From Jiangella alba (GTDB lineage: Bacteria > Actinomycetota > Actinomycetes > Jiangellales > Jiangellaceae), in NCBI RefSeq assembly GCF_900106035.1, contig NZ_FNUC01000003.1, positions 434,001-498,000 of the forward strand: a stretch of 64,000 nucleotides of DNA. The letters are read 5' to 3'. The position numbers and the translations under genes are program-made. Every line of letters starts with the position of its first letter. Positions within the stretch are counted from its first letter, which is position 1. A model generated the notes under the pieces. It was not told where the DNA came from, searched no databases, and saw nothing but the letters and a program-made list of their open reading frames with translations. This document shows, one piece after another, positions 7,836 through 14,551 of this stretch.

Positions 7836-9185
7836 ATGACCGCCGCGGTAGCGATTCTCGCGGTCTTCGTCCTGACTTTCGGAACCGCCTACTTCGTGGC
7901 GCAGGAGTTCGCCTACGTCTCGGCCGACCGGGTCGAGCTGGCCCGCCAGGCCGACGCCGGCGACAAACGGGCCGCCTCGGCCATCCGCGTCATGGAACGC
8001 CTGTCCTTCATGCTGTCGGCCGCCCAGGTCGGCATCACCGTCACCGGCCTCATCGTCGGTCTCATCGCCGAGCCGGCGTTCGCGCAGGTCGTGCGGCCAC
8101 TGCTGGAAGCCGTCGGGCTGCCCGACAGCGCGGTCCCGGGCGTCTCGGTGGCCGTGGGGTTCGCCGTCGCCACGATCATCCAGATGGTGCTCGGCGAGCT
8201 GTTCCCGAAGAACCTCGCGCTGGCCACGCCCGAGCGGCTGGCCAAGGTGCTGGCGTCGTCGACGCACGTCTACCTGGCCGTCAGCGGCCCGGTGGTGCGG
8301 CTGTTCGACAACTCCGCCGCGTGGCTGCTGCGCAAGGCCGGCATCGAGCCGGTCGAAGAGCTGCACCACGGCGCCACGCTGGAGGAGCTGGGCCACGTCA
8401 TCGGCGAGTCCGAGGCGGGCGGCTCGCTGTCGTCGCAGCTGTCGGGCATCCTCGGCCGGGCGCTGTACTTCTCCGAGCACACCGCCGGCGAGGCCATGGT
8501 GCCGCGGCCCGACGTGCGCGCCGTCCGCTCCGACGCCACGGCGGCCGCCGTCATCGAGCTGGTCGCCACGCACGGCCACTCCAACTACCCGGTCCGCGGC
8601 GACGAGACCGACGAGGTCGTCGGCGTCGTCGGCGTGCGCGAGCTGATGTACGTCGCGCCGGGTGACGTCGACACCACGCTGGTCCGCGACATCGCCCGCC
8701 CGCCGCTGCTGGTGCCCGACAGCCTGCCGCTGCCGGCGCTGGTCGAGCGCATGCAGGACGCCGGCGACGAGTTCGCCTGCGTCGTCGACGAGTACGGCGG
8801 CCTGGCCGGCATCGTCACGCTCGAGGACGTCTCCGAGGAACTGTTCGGCGACATCACCGACGAGACCGACCAGCAGGCCGTCCCGGTGACGCAGGACGGC
8901 GACTGGTGGCAGCTCGACGCCGGCCTGCGGGTCGACGAAGCCGCCGCGCGGACCGGCCTGCCGCTGCACGAGTCCGACGACTACGACACCGTCGCCGGCC
9001 TCATCGTCGCCGAGCTGGGCCGGTTCGCCGAGCCCGGCGACCGCCTGGTCGTCGGCGCCGAGGACGACGGCCGCGACCGCGTCGAGATCGAGGTCCTGAC
9101 GGTCGCGCGGCACGTGCCCGAGCTGGTGCGGCTGCGCCGCCTCGGCCTCGTGCACACCGACGGCAACGCGGAGGCGGCCCAGTGA
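7836..9185 (+). CDS. CNNM/HlyC-CorC family membrane protein with CBS pair and transporter-associated domain
   Basis: This 449-residue protein starts with several membrane helices (DUF21/CNNM domain; AVAILAVFVLTFGTAYFVAQEF and further helices to about residue 160), followed by a CBS-domain pair (about 215-345, EHTAGEAMVPRPDVRAV to EEYGG-like VVDEYGGLAGIVTLEDV) and a C-terminal transporter-associated domain. The family exports Mg2+ or related divalent cations or affects their efflux. The motif HYP-like GHSNYPVRGD and the LGELFPK segment in the membrane domain are typical. It overlaps the next gene by 4 nt (GTGA); the next gene is a shorter paralogue, so the two may work together. Confidence 0.9.
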   Translation: MTAAVAILAVFVLTFGTAYFVAQEFAYVSADRVELARQADAGDKRAASAIRVMERLSFMLSAAQVGITVTGLIVGLIAEPAFAQVVRPLLEAVGLPDSAVPGVSVAVGFAVATIIQMVLGELFPKNLALATPERLAKVLASSTHVYLAVSGPVVRLFDNSAAWLLRKAGIEPVEELHHGATLEELGHVIGESEAGGSLSSQLSGILGRALYFSEHTAGEAMVPRPDVRAVRSDATAAAVIELVATHGHSNYPVRGDETDEVVGVVGVRELMYVAPGDVDTTLVRDIARPPLLVPDSLPLPALVERMQDAGDEFACVVDEYGGLAGIVTLEDVSEELFGDITDETDQQAVPVTQDGDWWQLDAGLRVDEAAARTGLPLHESDDYDTVAGLIVAELGRFAEPGDRLVVGAEDDGRDRVEIEVLTVARHVPELVRLRRLGLVHTDGNAEAAQ

Positions 9186-10198
9186 GCCCGATCAGCGCCA
9201 TCCTCGTCACCGTCGCCCTGCTGATCGCCAGCGCGTTCTTCGTCGCCGCCGAGTTCGCCCTGGTCGGCGCCCGGCGGCACCGCATCGAGCAGGCCGTCGC
9301 GGCCGGTAAGCGCGGCGCGAAGGCGGCGCTGTCCGGCATCCGCGAGCTGTCGCTGATGCTGGCCGGCGCCCAGCTCGGCATCACCATGGTCGTGGTCGGC
9401 CTGGGCATGGTGGCCGAGCCCGCCTTCCACCACATCCTGGAGCGGCCGCTGCACTCGCTGGGCATGCCGGACGGCACCGCCGACATCGTCGCGCTGATCA
9501 TCGCGTTGACCGGCGTGACGTTCCTGCACGTCGTGGTCGGCGAGATGGCGCCGAAGTCGTGGGCCATCGCGCACCCTGAGCAGTCGGCGATGATCCTGGC
9601 GCCGGCCTTCCGCGGCTACGCGTTCCTGGTCCGCTGGCTGCTGGTGGTGCTCAACGGCGTCACCAACGTGCTGCTGCGGCTGGTCCGGGTCACGCCGAGG
9701 GACGAGATCGTCACCATCCGCAACCGCGAGCAGCTGCACCACCTGGTCCGCGAGTCCAACCGGCTCGGCCTGATCGGCGCCGACGACTACGGCCTGCTCA
9801 CTCGCGCGCTGATCGCGCCGGAGCAGCAGGTGCGCACGGTCATGGTGCCGGCCGAGCGCATCGTGTCGGTGCCGGCCGGGGCCGGCCCGCAGGACGTCAT
9901 CGACGTCGGGCGCAGCAGCGAGCGCACCCGGCTGGTGGTCCGCGACGACGCCGGTGCCCTGGTGGGCGCGGTGCACGTGCGTGGCGCGCTGAGCGCCCGG
10001 GCGGCGGGCGCGGAGTGGACGGCGGGCGCCGCGGCGCTGCCCGTCCCGCTCATCGCCGACGGCGCCGACCTCGCCCAGGCCGCCGACGTGCTGCGCGACG
10101 CGCGGTCGCAGCTGGGCATCGTCGTCGACGGCTCCGGCGCCGAGGTGGGTCTGGTGGCCATGGACGACGTCGTGACGGCGGTGCTGGTGAACCGATGA
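9182..10198 (+). CDS. second CNNM/HlyC-CorC family membrane protein, short form
   Basis: The start is GTG 9182, overlapping the previous stop, which gives 338 residues. The membrane domain (ILVTVALLIASAFFVAAEFALVGARR, then VVVGEMAPKSWAI) matches the DUF21/CNNM domain of the upstream protein. The CBS region is degenerate and the C-terminal transporter-associated domain seen in the paralogue is absent. Tandem long and short CNNM-type genes are common in actinobacteria and suggest a heteromer or a regulated pair for divalent-cation handling. An in-frame upstream extension to 8906 runs inside the previous gene and was rejected. It overlaps the next gene in ATGA. Confidence 0.88.
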   Translation: MSPISAILVTVALLIASAFFVAAEFALVGARRHRIEQAVAAGKRGAKAALSGIRELSLMLAGAQLGITMVVVGLGMVAEPAFHHILERPLHSLGMPDGTADIVALIIALTGVTFLHVVVGEMAPKSWAIAHPEQSAMILAPAFRGYAFLVRWLLVVLNGVTNVLLRLVRVTPRDEIVTIRNREQLHHLVRESNRLGLIGADDYGLLTRALIAPEQQVRTVMVPAERIVSVPAGAGPQDVIDVGRSSERTRLVVRDDAGALVGAVHVRGALSARAAGAEWTAGAAALPVPLIADGADLAQAADVLRDARSQLGIVVDGSGAEVGLVAMDDVVTAVLVNR

Positions 10199-10989
10199 CG
10201 GCGGCGTGGGTCGCGTTCCTGACCGACTACGGGCTGGCTGACGGCTACGTCGCCGCCTGCCACGGCGTGATCGCCCGCATCGCGCCGTCGGCCCGGGTCA
10301 TCGACGTGACCCACGAGGTGCCGGCGCAGGACGTGCGGCACGGCGCCGTCGTCCTGGCCGACACCCTGCCGTACCTGCCGCCGTCGATCGTGCTGGCCGT
10401 CGTCGACCCCGGGGTGGGCACCCGCCGCCGCGGGGTCGCCGTCGCCGCTGGTGAGCACGTGCTGGTCGGGCCCGACAACGGGCTGCTGGCATGGGCCGCC
10501 GACGCCGCGGGCGGCGCCGTCCGCGCGGTGGAGCTGGAGCACCGCGCCGGCACCGGCGCCACGACGTTCGACGGGCGCGACGTGTTCGCGCCCGCCGCCG
10601 CGCGCCTGGCCGCGGGCACCGCTCTGCCGGCGCTGGGCCCGGAGCTCGACATCGCGACGCTGGTCCGGTTGCCGGACCCGTGGCTGCGGGTCGGCCCGGG
10701 CGCGGTCGAGGCCGAGGTCCACGTCGTCGACCGGTTCGGCAACGTCGCGCTGGCCGCTGGCGCCGCGGACCTGGCGGCGGCGGGGCTGGACGGCCGGGCC
10801 CGGTTGCGGGCCAGCGCCGGCGAGTGGTCGGCGGAGCTGCCGCTGGCACCGTCGTTCGCGGCCGTGCCGGCGGGCGAGCCGGTGCTGCTGGTCGACTCCG
10901 CCGGACGGCTCGCGCTGGCGGTGAACCGCGGCAGCGCGGCGGCGTCGCTGGGCCTGCGTCCGGGCGACCGCGTGACGATCAGCTCGTAG
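10195..10989 (+). CDS. SAM hydroxide adenosyltransferase (DUF62 / SAM hydrolase family)
   Basis: This 264-residue enzyme belongs to the family that contains SAM-dependent fluorinase and chlorinase, whose common bacterial members instead split S-adenosylmethionine with water into adenosine and methionine. The N-terminal motif FLTDYGLADGYVA contains the conserved Asp11, followed by VVDPGVGT, VGPDNGLL and FDGRDVFAP, and the C-terminal domain carries VDRFGNVAL. I see no sign of the fluorinase-specific loop but cannot exclude it without an alignment. The ATG overlaps the previous stop by 4 nt, placing it in one operon with two CNNM-type proteins. Its 3' end overlaps the convergent small membrane protein gene by 11 nt. 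Confidence 0.87.
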   Translation: MTAAWVAFLTDYGLADGYVAACHGVIARIAPSARVIDVTHEVPAQDVRHGAVVLADTLPYLPPSIVLAVVDPGVGTRRRGVAVAAGEHVLVGPDNGLLAWAADAAGGAVRAVELEHRAGTGATTFDGRDVFAPAAARLAAGTALPALGPELDIATLVRLPDPWLRVGPGAVEAEVHVVDRFGNVALAAGAADLAAAGLDGRARLRASAGEWSAELPLAPSFAAVPAGEPVLLVDSAGRLALAVNRGSAAASLGLRPGDRVTISS

Positions 10990-11293
10990 CGTTCCACGGC
11001 CGCCGCCGGCCCCACACGTCGGCCCGCCACGTGCGCGCGTGCACCAGCCCGACCGCGAGCAGGCCGAGCGCGGCCGCCGTCCAGCCCGGCCACGGATGTG
11101 CCGGGACGTCGGCGAAGTGCCAGGCCAGCGCCCCGATGACGAGCAGCACCCAGCCGCTGACGACGTTGACGACGGCGCCGTCGCCGAACGGGCCGGGGTT
11201 GACGGTGCGGCCCGTGCTGCCCTCGACGAAGTAGGGCAGGCCGTTGCCGACGAAGAAGCCCGCGACGAACGCGAGCAGGACGGTGAGGATCAT
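10979..11293 (-). CDS. small membrane protein, three predicted helices
   Basis: This 104-residue protein has hydrophobic segments at about 2-16, 38-58 and 65-85, with MILTVLLAFVAGFFVGNGLP at the start and a basic C-terminus. I do not recognise the family. The start ATG at 11293 overlaps the TetR stop in ATGA, so it is translated with the regulator and is probably under the operator at 11884-11898. It may be the effector gene of that regulator, for example in small-molecule tolerance, but nothing in the sequence fixes this. Confidence 0.75.
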   Translation of the reverse strand: MILTVLLAFVAGFFVGNGLPYFVEGSTGRTVNPGPFGDGAVVNVVSGWVLLVIGALAWHFADVPAHPWPGWTAAALGLLAVGLVHARTWRADVWGRRRPWNATS

Positions 11294-11868
11294 GGCGTCG
11301 CTCCGTGGACGAGAGGAAGGATGACGGCATCGGCCAGCCGGCCGAGGAACGCGTCGTCGAGCGGCTCGCCGGTCACGAACAGCCGGGAGAACAGCAGCGC
11401 CGACGCCACCTCGGCGATCAGCTCGTGGTCGGCGCCGGCTGCGATCTCGCCGCGGCCGGCCGCCCGGCGCAGCGCCGGGGCGAACGCGTCGCGCTTCACC
11501 CCGATCAGCCGGGCCCGCACCGCCGCCGCGAGCGTGGCGTCGTCGCGCATCGCCGTCAGCAGGCCGAGGACCAGCGCGGCGCTCTCGCCGGTGAGGCGGT
11601 CGCGCATCGGCCGCAGCAGCCCGAGCAGGTCGCCGCGCAACGTGCCGGTGTCGGGCGCCGGGTGGTCGGCGGCCGCGGTGTGCCGCTCGATCGCGGCGGT
11701 GACCAGCTGCGCCTTGCCGGACCAGCGCCGGTAGATGGTCGCCTTCGACGCCTTGGCCCGGGCGGCGACGGCGTCCATCGTCAGCGAGCCGTAACCGATC
11801 TCGGCCAGCAGCTCCAGCGTCGCCCGCAGGACGGCGTCCTCGCGCTGTTCGCCTCGGCTCGGGATCAT
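11290..11868 (-). CDS. TetR-family transcriptional regulator
   Basis: This 192-residue protein has an N-terminal helix-turn-helix (VLRATLELLAEIGYGSLTMD, then ASKATIYRRW) and a variable all-helical ligand domain. The start was placed at ATG 11868 because AAGGAGCCAGG precedes it; the longer frame to 11955 would run through the operator and the palindromic repeat. A 15-bp palindrome, ACGAAAC-G-GTTTCGT, lies 15-30 nt upstream, so self-repression is likely. It is coupled to the downstream small membrane protein gene. The length and domain match ordinary TetR regulators. The ligand is unknown. Confidence 0.88.
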   Translation of the reverse strand: MIPSRGEQREDAVLRATLELLAEIGYGSLTMDAVAARAKASKATIYRRWSGKAQLVTAAIERHTAAADHPAPDTGTLRGDLLGLLRPMRDRLTGESAALVLGLLTAMRDDATLAAAVRARLIGVKRDAFAPALRRAAGRGEIAAGADHELIAEVASALLFSRLFVTGEPLDDAFLGRLADAVILPLVHGATP

Positions 11869-11883
11869 CCTGGCTCCTTGTGA

Positions 11884-11898
11884 ACGAAACGGTTTCGT
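11884..11898. promoter_or_regulatory. TetR operator palindrome
   Basis: ACGAAAC-G-GTTTCGT is a perfect inverted repeat with one central base, located 15 nt before the TetR start at 11868. It is the expected place for an autoregulatory site. Confidence 0.7.
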
Positions 11899-11939
11899 AC
11901 ACTTTAGCTCGCCGGTCAGGCGGGGGCAAGGCGCGGCCC

Positions 11940-12004
11940 GCTTTGCAATGAGCACCGATACGCACCGCTTCCGGGGTGGTGCGTATCGGTGCTCATTGCA
12001 AAGC
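11940..12004. repeat. long perfect palindrome, copy 1 of a dispersed element
   Basis: The arms 11940-11966 and 11978-12004 are perfectly complementary (27 bp) around an 11-nt loop. The arm contains TTTGCAATGAGCACCGATAC. A second copy lies at 62278-62349, with the same arms except for one base pair changed on both sides and a different 20-nt loop. Copy 1 sits between divergent tetR and YCII genes, about 75 nt from each start. Short reading frames through it (MSTDTH... on either strand) are by-products of the palindrome. Confidence 0.9.
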
Positions 12005-12077
12005 CGTCGCGACGATGTCGAATCCGGGGCGGCGGCTCCGACGTCACTGGTGAGAGCACCCGTACGGAGGAGCGCCG

Positions 12078-12404
12078 ATGAAATACCTGATCCTCATCTA
12101 CCGCGACCCGCCCTGCGCCGGGCCAGGTCACGCGGCGCACGCCGCGCTGACGCACGAGCTGGCGGGCGGAGGCGAGCTGATCGCGGCCGAGACGCTGGCC
12201 GATCCGTCCCTGACGCGGCGGGTGCACGCCGGCGCGGTGGTCGACGGGCCGCTGCCCGGCGCCGGCGCCCAGCCGGCCGCGTTCTACCTGGTCGAGTGCG
12301 AGACGCTGGACTGCGCGCTGCGGCACGCCGCCCAGGCGCCGGAGGCCGCGGCCGGCCGGGTAGAGGTCCGCCCGGTGCTCTGTCGCGGCGGCCTGGAGAT
12401 GTAG
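12078..12404 (+). CDS. YCII-related (DGPF-domain) small protein
   Basis: This 108-residue protein has the ferredoxin-like YCII/DGPF fold: it begins MKYLILIYRDPP, contains VVDGPLPGAGAQPAAFYLVE where the family has DGPF...FYLIE, and ends with a strand-rich VRPVL. DGPF proteins often accompany ECF sigma factors, but none is present here. The function of this class is not established; some relatives have weak lyase or dehydrochlorinase-like activity. GGAGGAGCGCCG precedes the ATG, so the start is secure. It is divergent from tetR across the long palindrome and converges on the quinone oxidoreductase remnant. Confidence 0.82.
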   Translation: MKYLILIYRDPPCAGPGHAAHAALTHELAGGGELIAAETLADPSLTRRVHAGAVVDGPLPGAGAQPAAFYLVECETLDCALRHAAQAPEAAAGRVEVRPVLCRGGLEM

Positions 12405-12407
12405 CCG

Positions 12408-12832
12408 TCAGGTCAGCTCGATCACTCGCTTGCCGCGCGCGTGCCCGGTCTCGACAGCGCGGTGGGCGGCGGCGATCTGGTCCAGCGGGTAGCGCCGGTC
12501 GACGACGGGACGCAGCGTGCCGTCGACCCGATCGCCCGGCCGCACCCCCAGCGCGTCGCGCAGCACCTGCAGCGCCGTCAGCCCCACCGTCGGCAGCGCG
12601 GCCGCGGCGACCAGGTCGACACCCGCGGGCGCCGCGGCGCACCGGTCCGCCCGCATGACCGCGTACTCCGCGACCGTGCCGAGCCGCTTCGCCAGTCCGC
12701 CGCGGTACCCCCACACGCGTTCTCCGGTGGCGCGGGGGAGCCGTGCCGCGGAACGTCGACGACGTCGGTGCGCAGGACGTCCGGGCCGCCGTAGCCGTGG
12801 TGGCGGGCGGCCCGCATCGTCGCCGGGGTCAC
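12408..12832 (-). pseudogene. remnant of a zinc-type/quinone oxidoreductase with internal deletions
   Basis: Pieces of one medium-chain dehydrogenase survive in two frames. The N-terminus ([20 protein letters not shown]) begins at ATG 12817 or GTG 12832. The frame then shifts near 12735, and about 60 residues of the catalytic domain are missing before [15 protein letters not shown]. Sequence continues to [20 protein letters not shown] and jumps straight to [20 protein letters not shown], the usual C-terminal segment. The whole NAD(P)-binding Rossmann core, including the expected GxGxxG, is therefore gone. The GTG overlaps the stop of the upstream membrane-protein gene, so it was once the second gene of that operon. 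It cannot encode a working oxidoreductase. Confidence 0.82.
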
Positions 12833-13797
12833 GCCGCGACCTCCGCAGTGGCCTCGGCCCGCCGCGCCCGCCGGACGCCCAGGGTGAACAGTGCGACACC
12901 GCCGGCCAGCCAGCACGCCAGCACCAGCAGCGGCCCGGCCGCGCCGGCGCCGTCGAAGTAGGCGACCGAGCGCAGCAGGCTCCCCGCCGCGCCCGGCGGC
13001 AGCAGCTGGCCGAGCGTGCCCCACCCGGCCGGCAGCAGCTCGGGCGCGCTGGTCAGCCCGGACAGCGGGTTGCCGAGCAGGATCAGCGCGACCGCGCCCA
13101 CCGCCAGCCCGGCGTTCCCGAGCGCCGTCCGCAGCCCGAGGATCGCCCACGCCGTCGCCGAGATGCCCAGGGCCGCCGCGGCCGCCGTCGCCCAGTACGC
13201 GCCGTCGAACGTGCCGAAGCCGAACCGCAGCAGCGCGGTCAGCGCCAGCCCGGCGACGACGGCGAACGCGGCGGCCCCGGCGGCCTGCCGGGCCGGGCCG
13301 CGCACCGTCATGAGCAGCACGACCGCCGCGATCCAGCCGCCCAGCGCCAGCGGCAGCGCGCCGGCCGACAGCCCGGCGCCGGTGGGGTCGTCGGCCGGGA
13401 ACGGGCGGACGTCGGTGACGGTCCGCACGCCCAGCTCCGCGCCCAGCGCCCGCAGCTGCGACGCGACGGCGTTGCTGGCCGCGGACGCGACCAGCAACTC
13501 GTCCGGGCCGCCGGACGGGCCGAGAACGAACGCGCCGTAGACCTCGCGGTCGAGGATCAGCGCGCGGGCCGCGTCGGCGTCGTCGGCGGATGTGACGGCG
13601 AACGCGCCGGGCGCGCGGGCGTCCAGCTCCGCGGTGAGATCACCGCCGGCGACCGCGATCGGCACGTCGTGCGGGCCGGAGTGCAGCGGCGGCAGCGCGA
13701 ACGCCGACAGCAGCGCGATCAGCAGCGCCGTCAGCGCCGCGACCACCACGGCGAGCTGCCGCCAGGCCGGTGGCGGGCTCGGGGTCGGCTCGGGCAT
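12829..13797 (-). CDS. ABC-2/YhgE-like multi-pass membrane protein
   Basis: This 322-residue protein has one N-terminal helix ([20 protein letters not shown]), an extracytoplasmic domain of about 120 residues, and five or six more helices to the end. This layout is typical of YhgE/Pip-like and ABC-2-type permease-like proteins that travel with TetR repressors. No ATPase gene is adjacent. GGAGGACGAG precedes ATG 13797. A palindromic site (13810-13832) lies right behind the start codon, so the divergent TetR probably represses it. An export or envelope-stress role is an inference. The oxidoreductase remnant follows with a 4-nt overlap. Confidence 0.75.
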   Translation of the reverse strand: MPEPTPSPPPAWRQLAVVVAALTALLIALLSAFALPPLHSGPHDVPIAVAGGDLTAELDARAPGAFAVTSADDADAARALILDREVYGAFVLGPSGGPDELLVASAASNAVASQLRALGAELGVRTVTDVRPFPADDPTGAGLSAGALPLALGGWIAAVVLLMTVRGPARQAAGAAAFAVVAGLALTALLRFGFGTFDGAYWATAAAAALGISATAWAILGLRTALGNAGLAVGAVALILLGNPLSGLTSAPELLPAGWGTLGQLLPPGAAGSLLRSVAYFDGAGAAGPLLVLACWLAGGVALFTLGVRRARRAEATAEVAA

Positions 13798-13809
13798 CTC
13801 GTCCTCCAG

Positions 13810-13832
13810 ATAAGAAACGCGTCGTATCTTAT
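13810..13832. promoter_or_regulatory. TetR operator 1
   Basis: ATAAGAAACG and CGTATCTTAT form an imperfect palindrome centred on CGT (13820-13822), 13 nt upstream of the YhgE-like gene start. It shares the GAAACG-N3-CG(T/A)TTC pattern with operator 2. Confidence 0.6.
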
Positions 13833-13861
13833 GGCTCGGGACTGTAGGCTACCCGCGATAA

Positions 13862-13876
13862 GAAACGCAACGTTTC
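13862..13876. promoter_or_regulatory. TetR operator 2
   Basis: GAAACG-CAA-CGTTTC is a perfect inverted repeat 11 nt before the tetR ATG at 13888. With operator 1 it brackets the divergent promoter region, consistent with repression of both genes by the TetR protein. Confidence 0.68.
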
Positions 13877-13887
13877 CTGGAGGATCG

Positions 13888-14460
13888 ATGGCGGAGACCC
13901 GCCGGCGCGGCGAGGCGCTCGAGGCGGCCATCGTCGAGGCCGTCTGGGCCGAGCTGGCCGAGTCCGGGTACGCCGGGCTGACCGTGGGCGCCGTCGCCGA
14001 ACGCGCCCGTACCAGCAAGGCCGTCCTCTACCGGCGCTGGCCGAACCGGGCGGCGCTGGTCATCGCCGCGCTGGCGCACCACGCGCCGTCGGTGGAGGAC
14101 GTGCCCGACACCGGCAACCTCCGCGACGACCTGCTCGCGCTGCTGCGCACCGTCGTCGCCGGGGTCTCCGTTCGCAGCATCGACGCGCTCTGGGGACTGC
14201 TCGCCGAGACCGCCCGCGACCCCGAGCTGGCCGCGCTGGTCCGCGCGAAACTGGACGAGCTGCAGCGGGCCGGCCCGGCCGTCGTCGTCATCGAGCGGGC
14301 CGTGCGCCGTGGCGAGGTCGACGCCGCCCGCGTCACGCCCCGGCTGCTGCGGCTGGCGCCCGACCTCCTGCGCGGCGAACTGCTGCTCTACGGCGAGATC
14401 ACCGACGCCGCCATCGTCGAGATCGTCGACGACGTCGTGCTGCCGCTCGCCGGAGTGTGA
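13888..14460 (+). CDS. TetR-family transcriptional regulator
   Basis: This 190-residue protein has a TetR helix-turn-helix (IVEAVWAELAESGYAGLTVG, then TSKAVLYRRWPNR) and a C-terminal domain similar in length and pattern to the TetR at 11290-11868, including the DTG-x-LRDDLLALLR segment. The two may therefore be distant paralogues with different operators. The start at ATG 13888 follows TGGAGGATCG; long upstream extensions of this frame run through the operators and the divergent gene and were rejected. It is divergent from the YhgE-like gene, which is its likely target. MMPL transport genes follow 91 bp downstream and could also be controlled. Confidence 0.88.
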   Translation: MAETRRRGEALEAAIVEAVWAELAESGYAGLTVGAVAERARTSKAVLYRRWPNRAALVIAALAHHAPSVEDVPDTGNLRDDLLALLRTVVAGVSVRSIDALWGLLAETARDPELAALVRAKLDELQRAGPAVVVIERAVRRGEVDAARVTPRLLRLAPDLLRGELLLYGEITDAAIVEIVDDVVLPLAGV

Positions 14461-14472
14461 GCCGCGTCGCGT

Positions 14473-14500
14473 TCCGCCGGACGTTGTCACACCCGGCGGA
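14473..14500 (+). terminator. short hairpin after tetR
   Basis: TCCGCCGG (14473-14480) pairs with CCGGCGGA (14493-14500) around a 12-nt loop, 12 nt after the tetR stop. It may separate tetR from the MMPL gene. Confidence 0.5.
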
Positions 14501-14551
14501 CGGCGCGGGTCTCGTGTGCGGACATCCAGACGCACGTGAGACGGAGACACG

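Noticed and set aside
11941..12003. Short open frames through the palindrome (MSTDTH... on both strands)
   Set aside because: They arise because the palindrome is open in each frame. The two strands give the same residues and the sequence matches the second copy, so they reflect the element and not protein coding.
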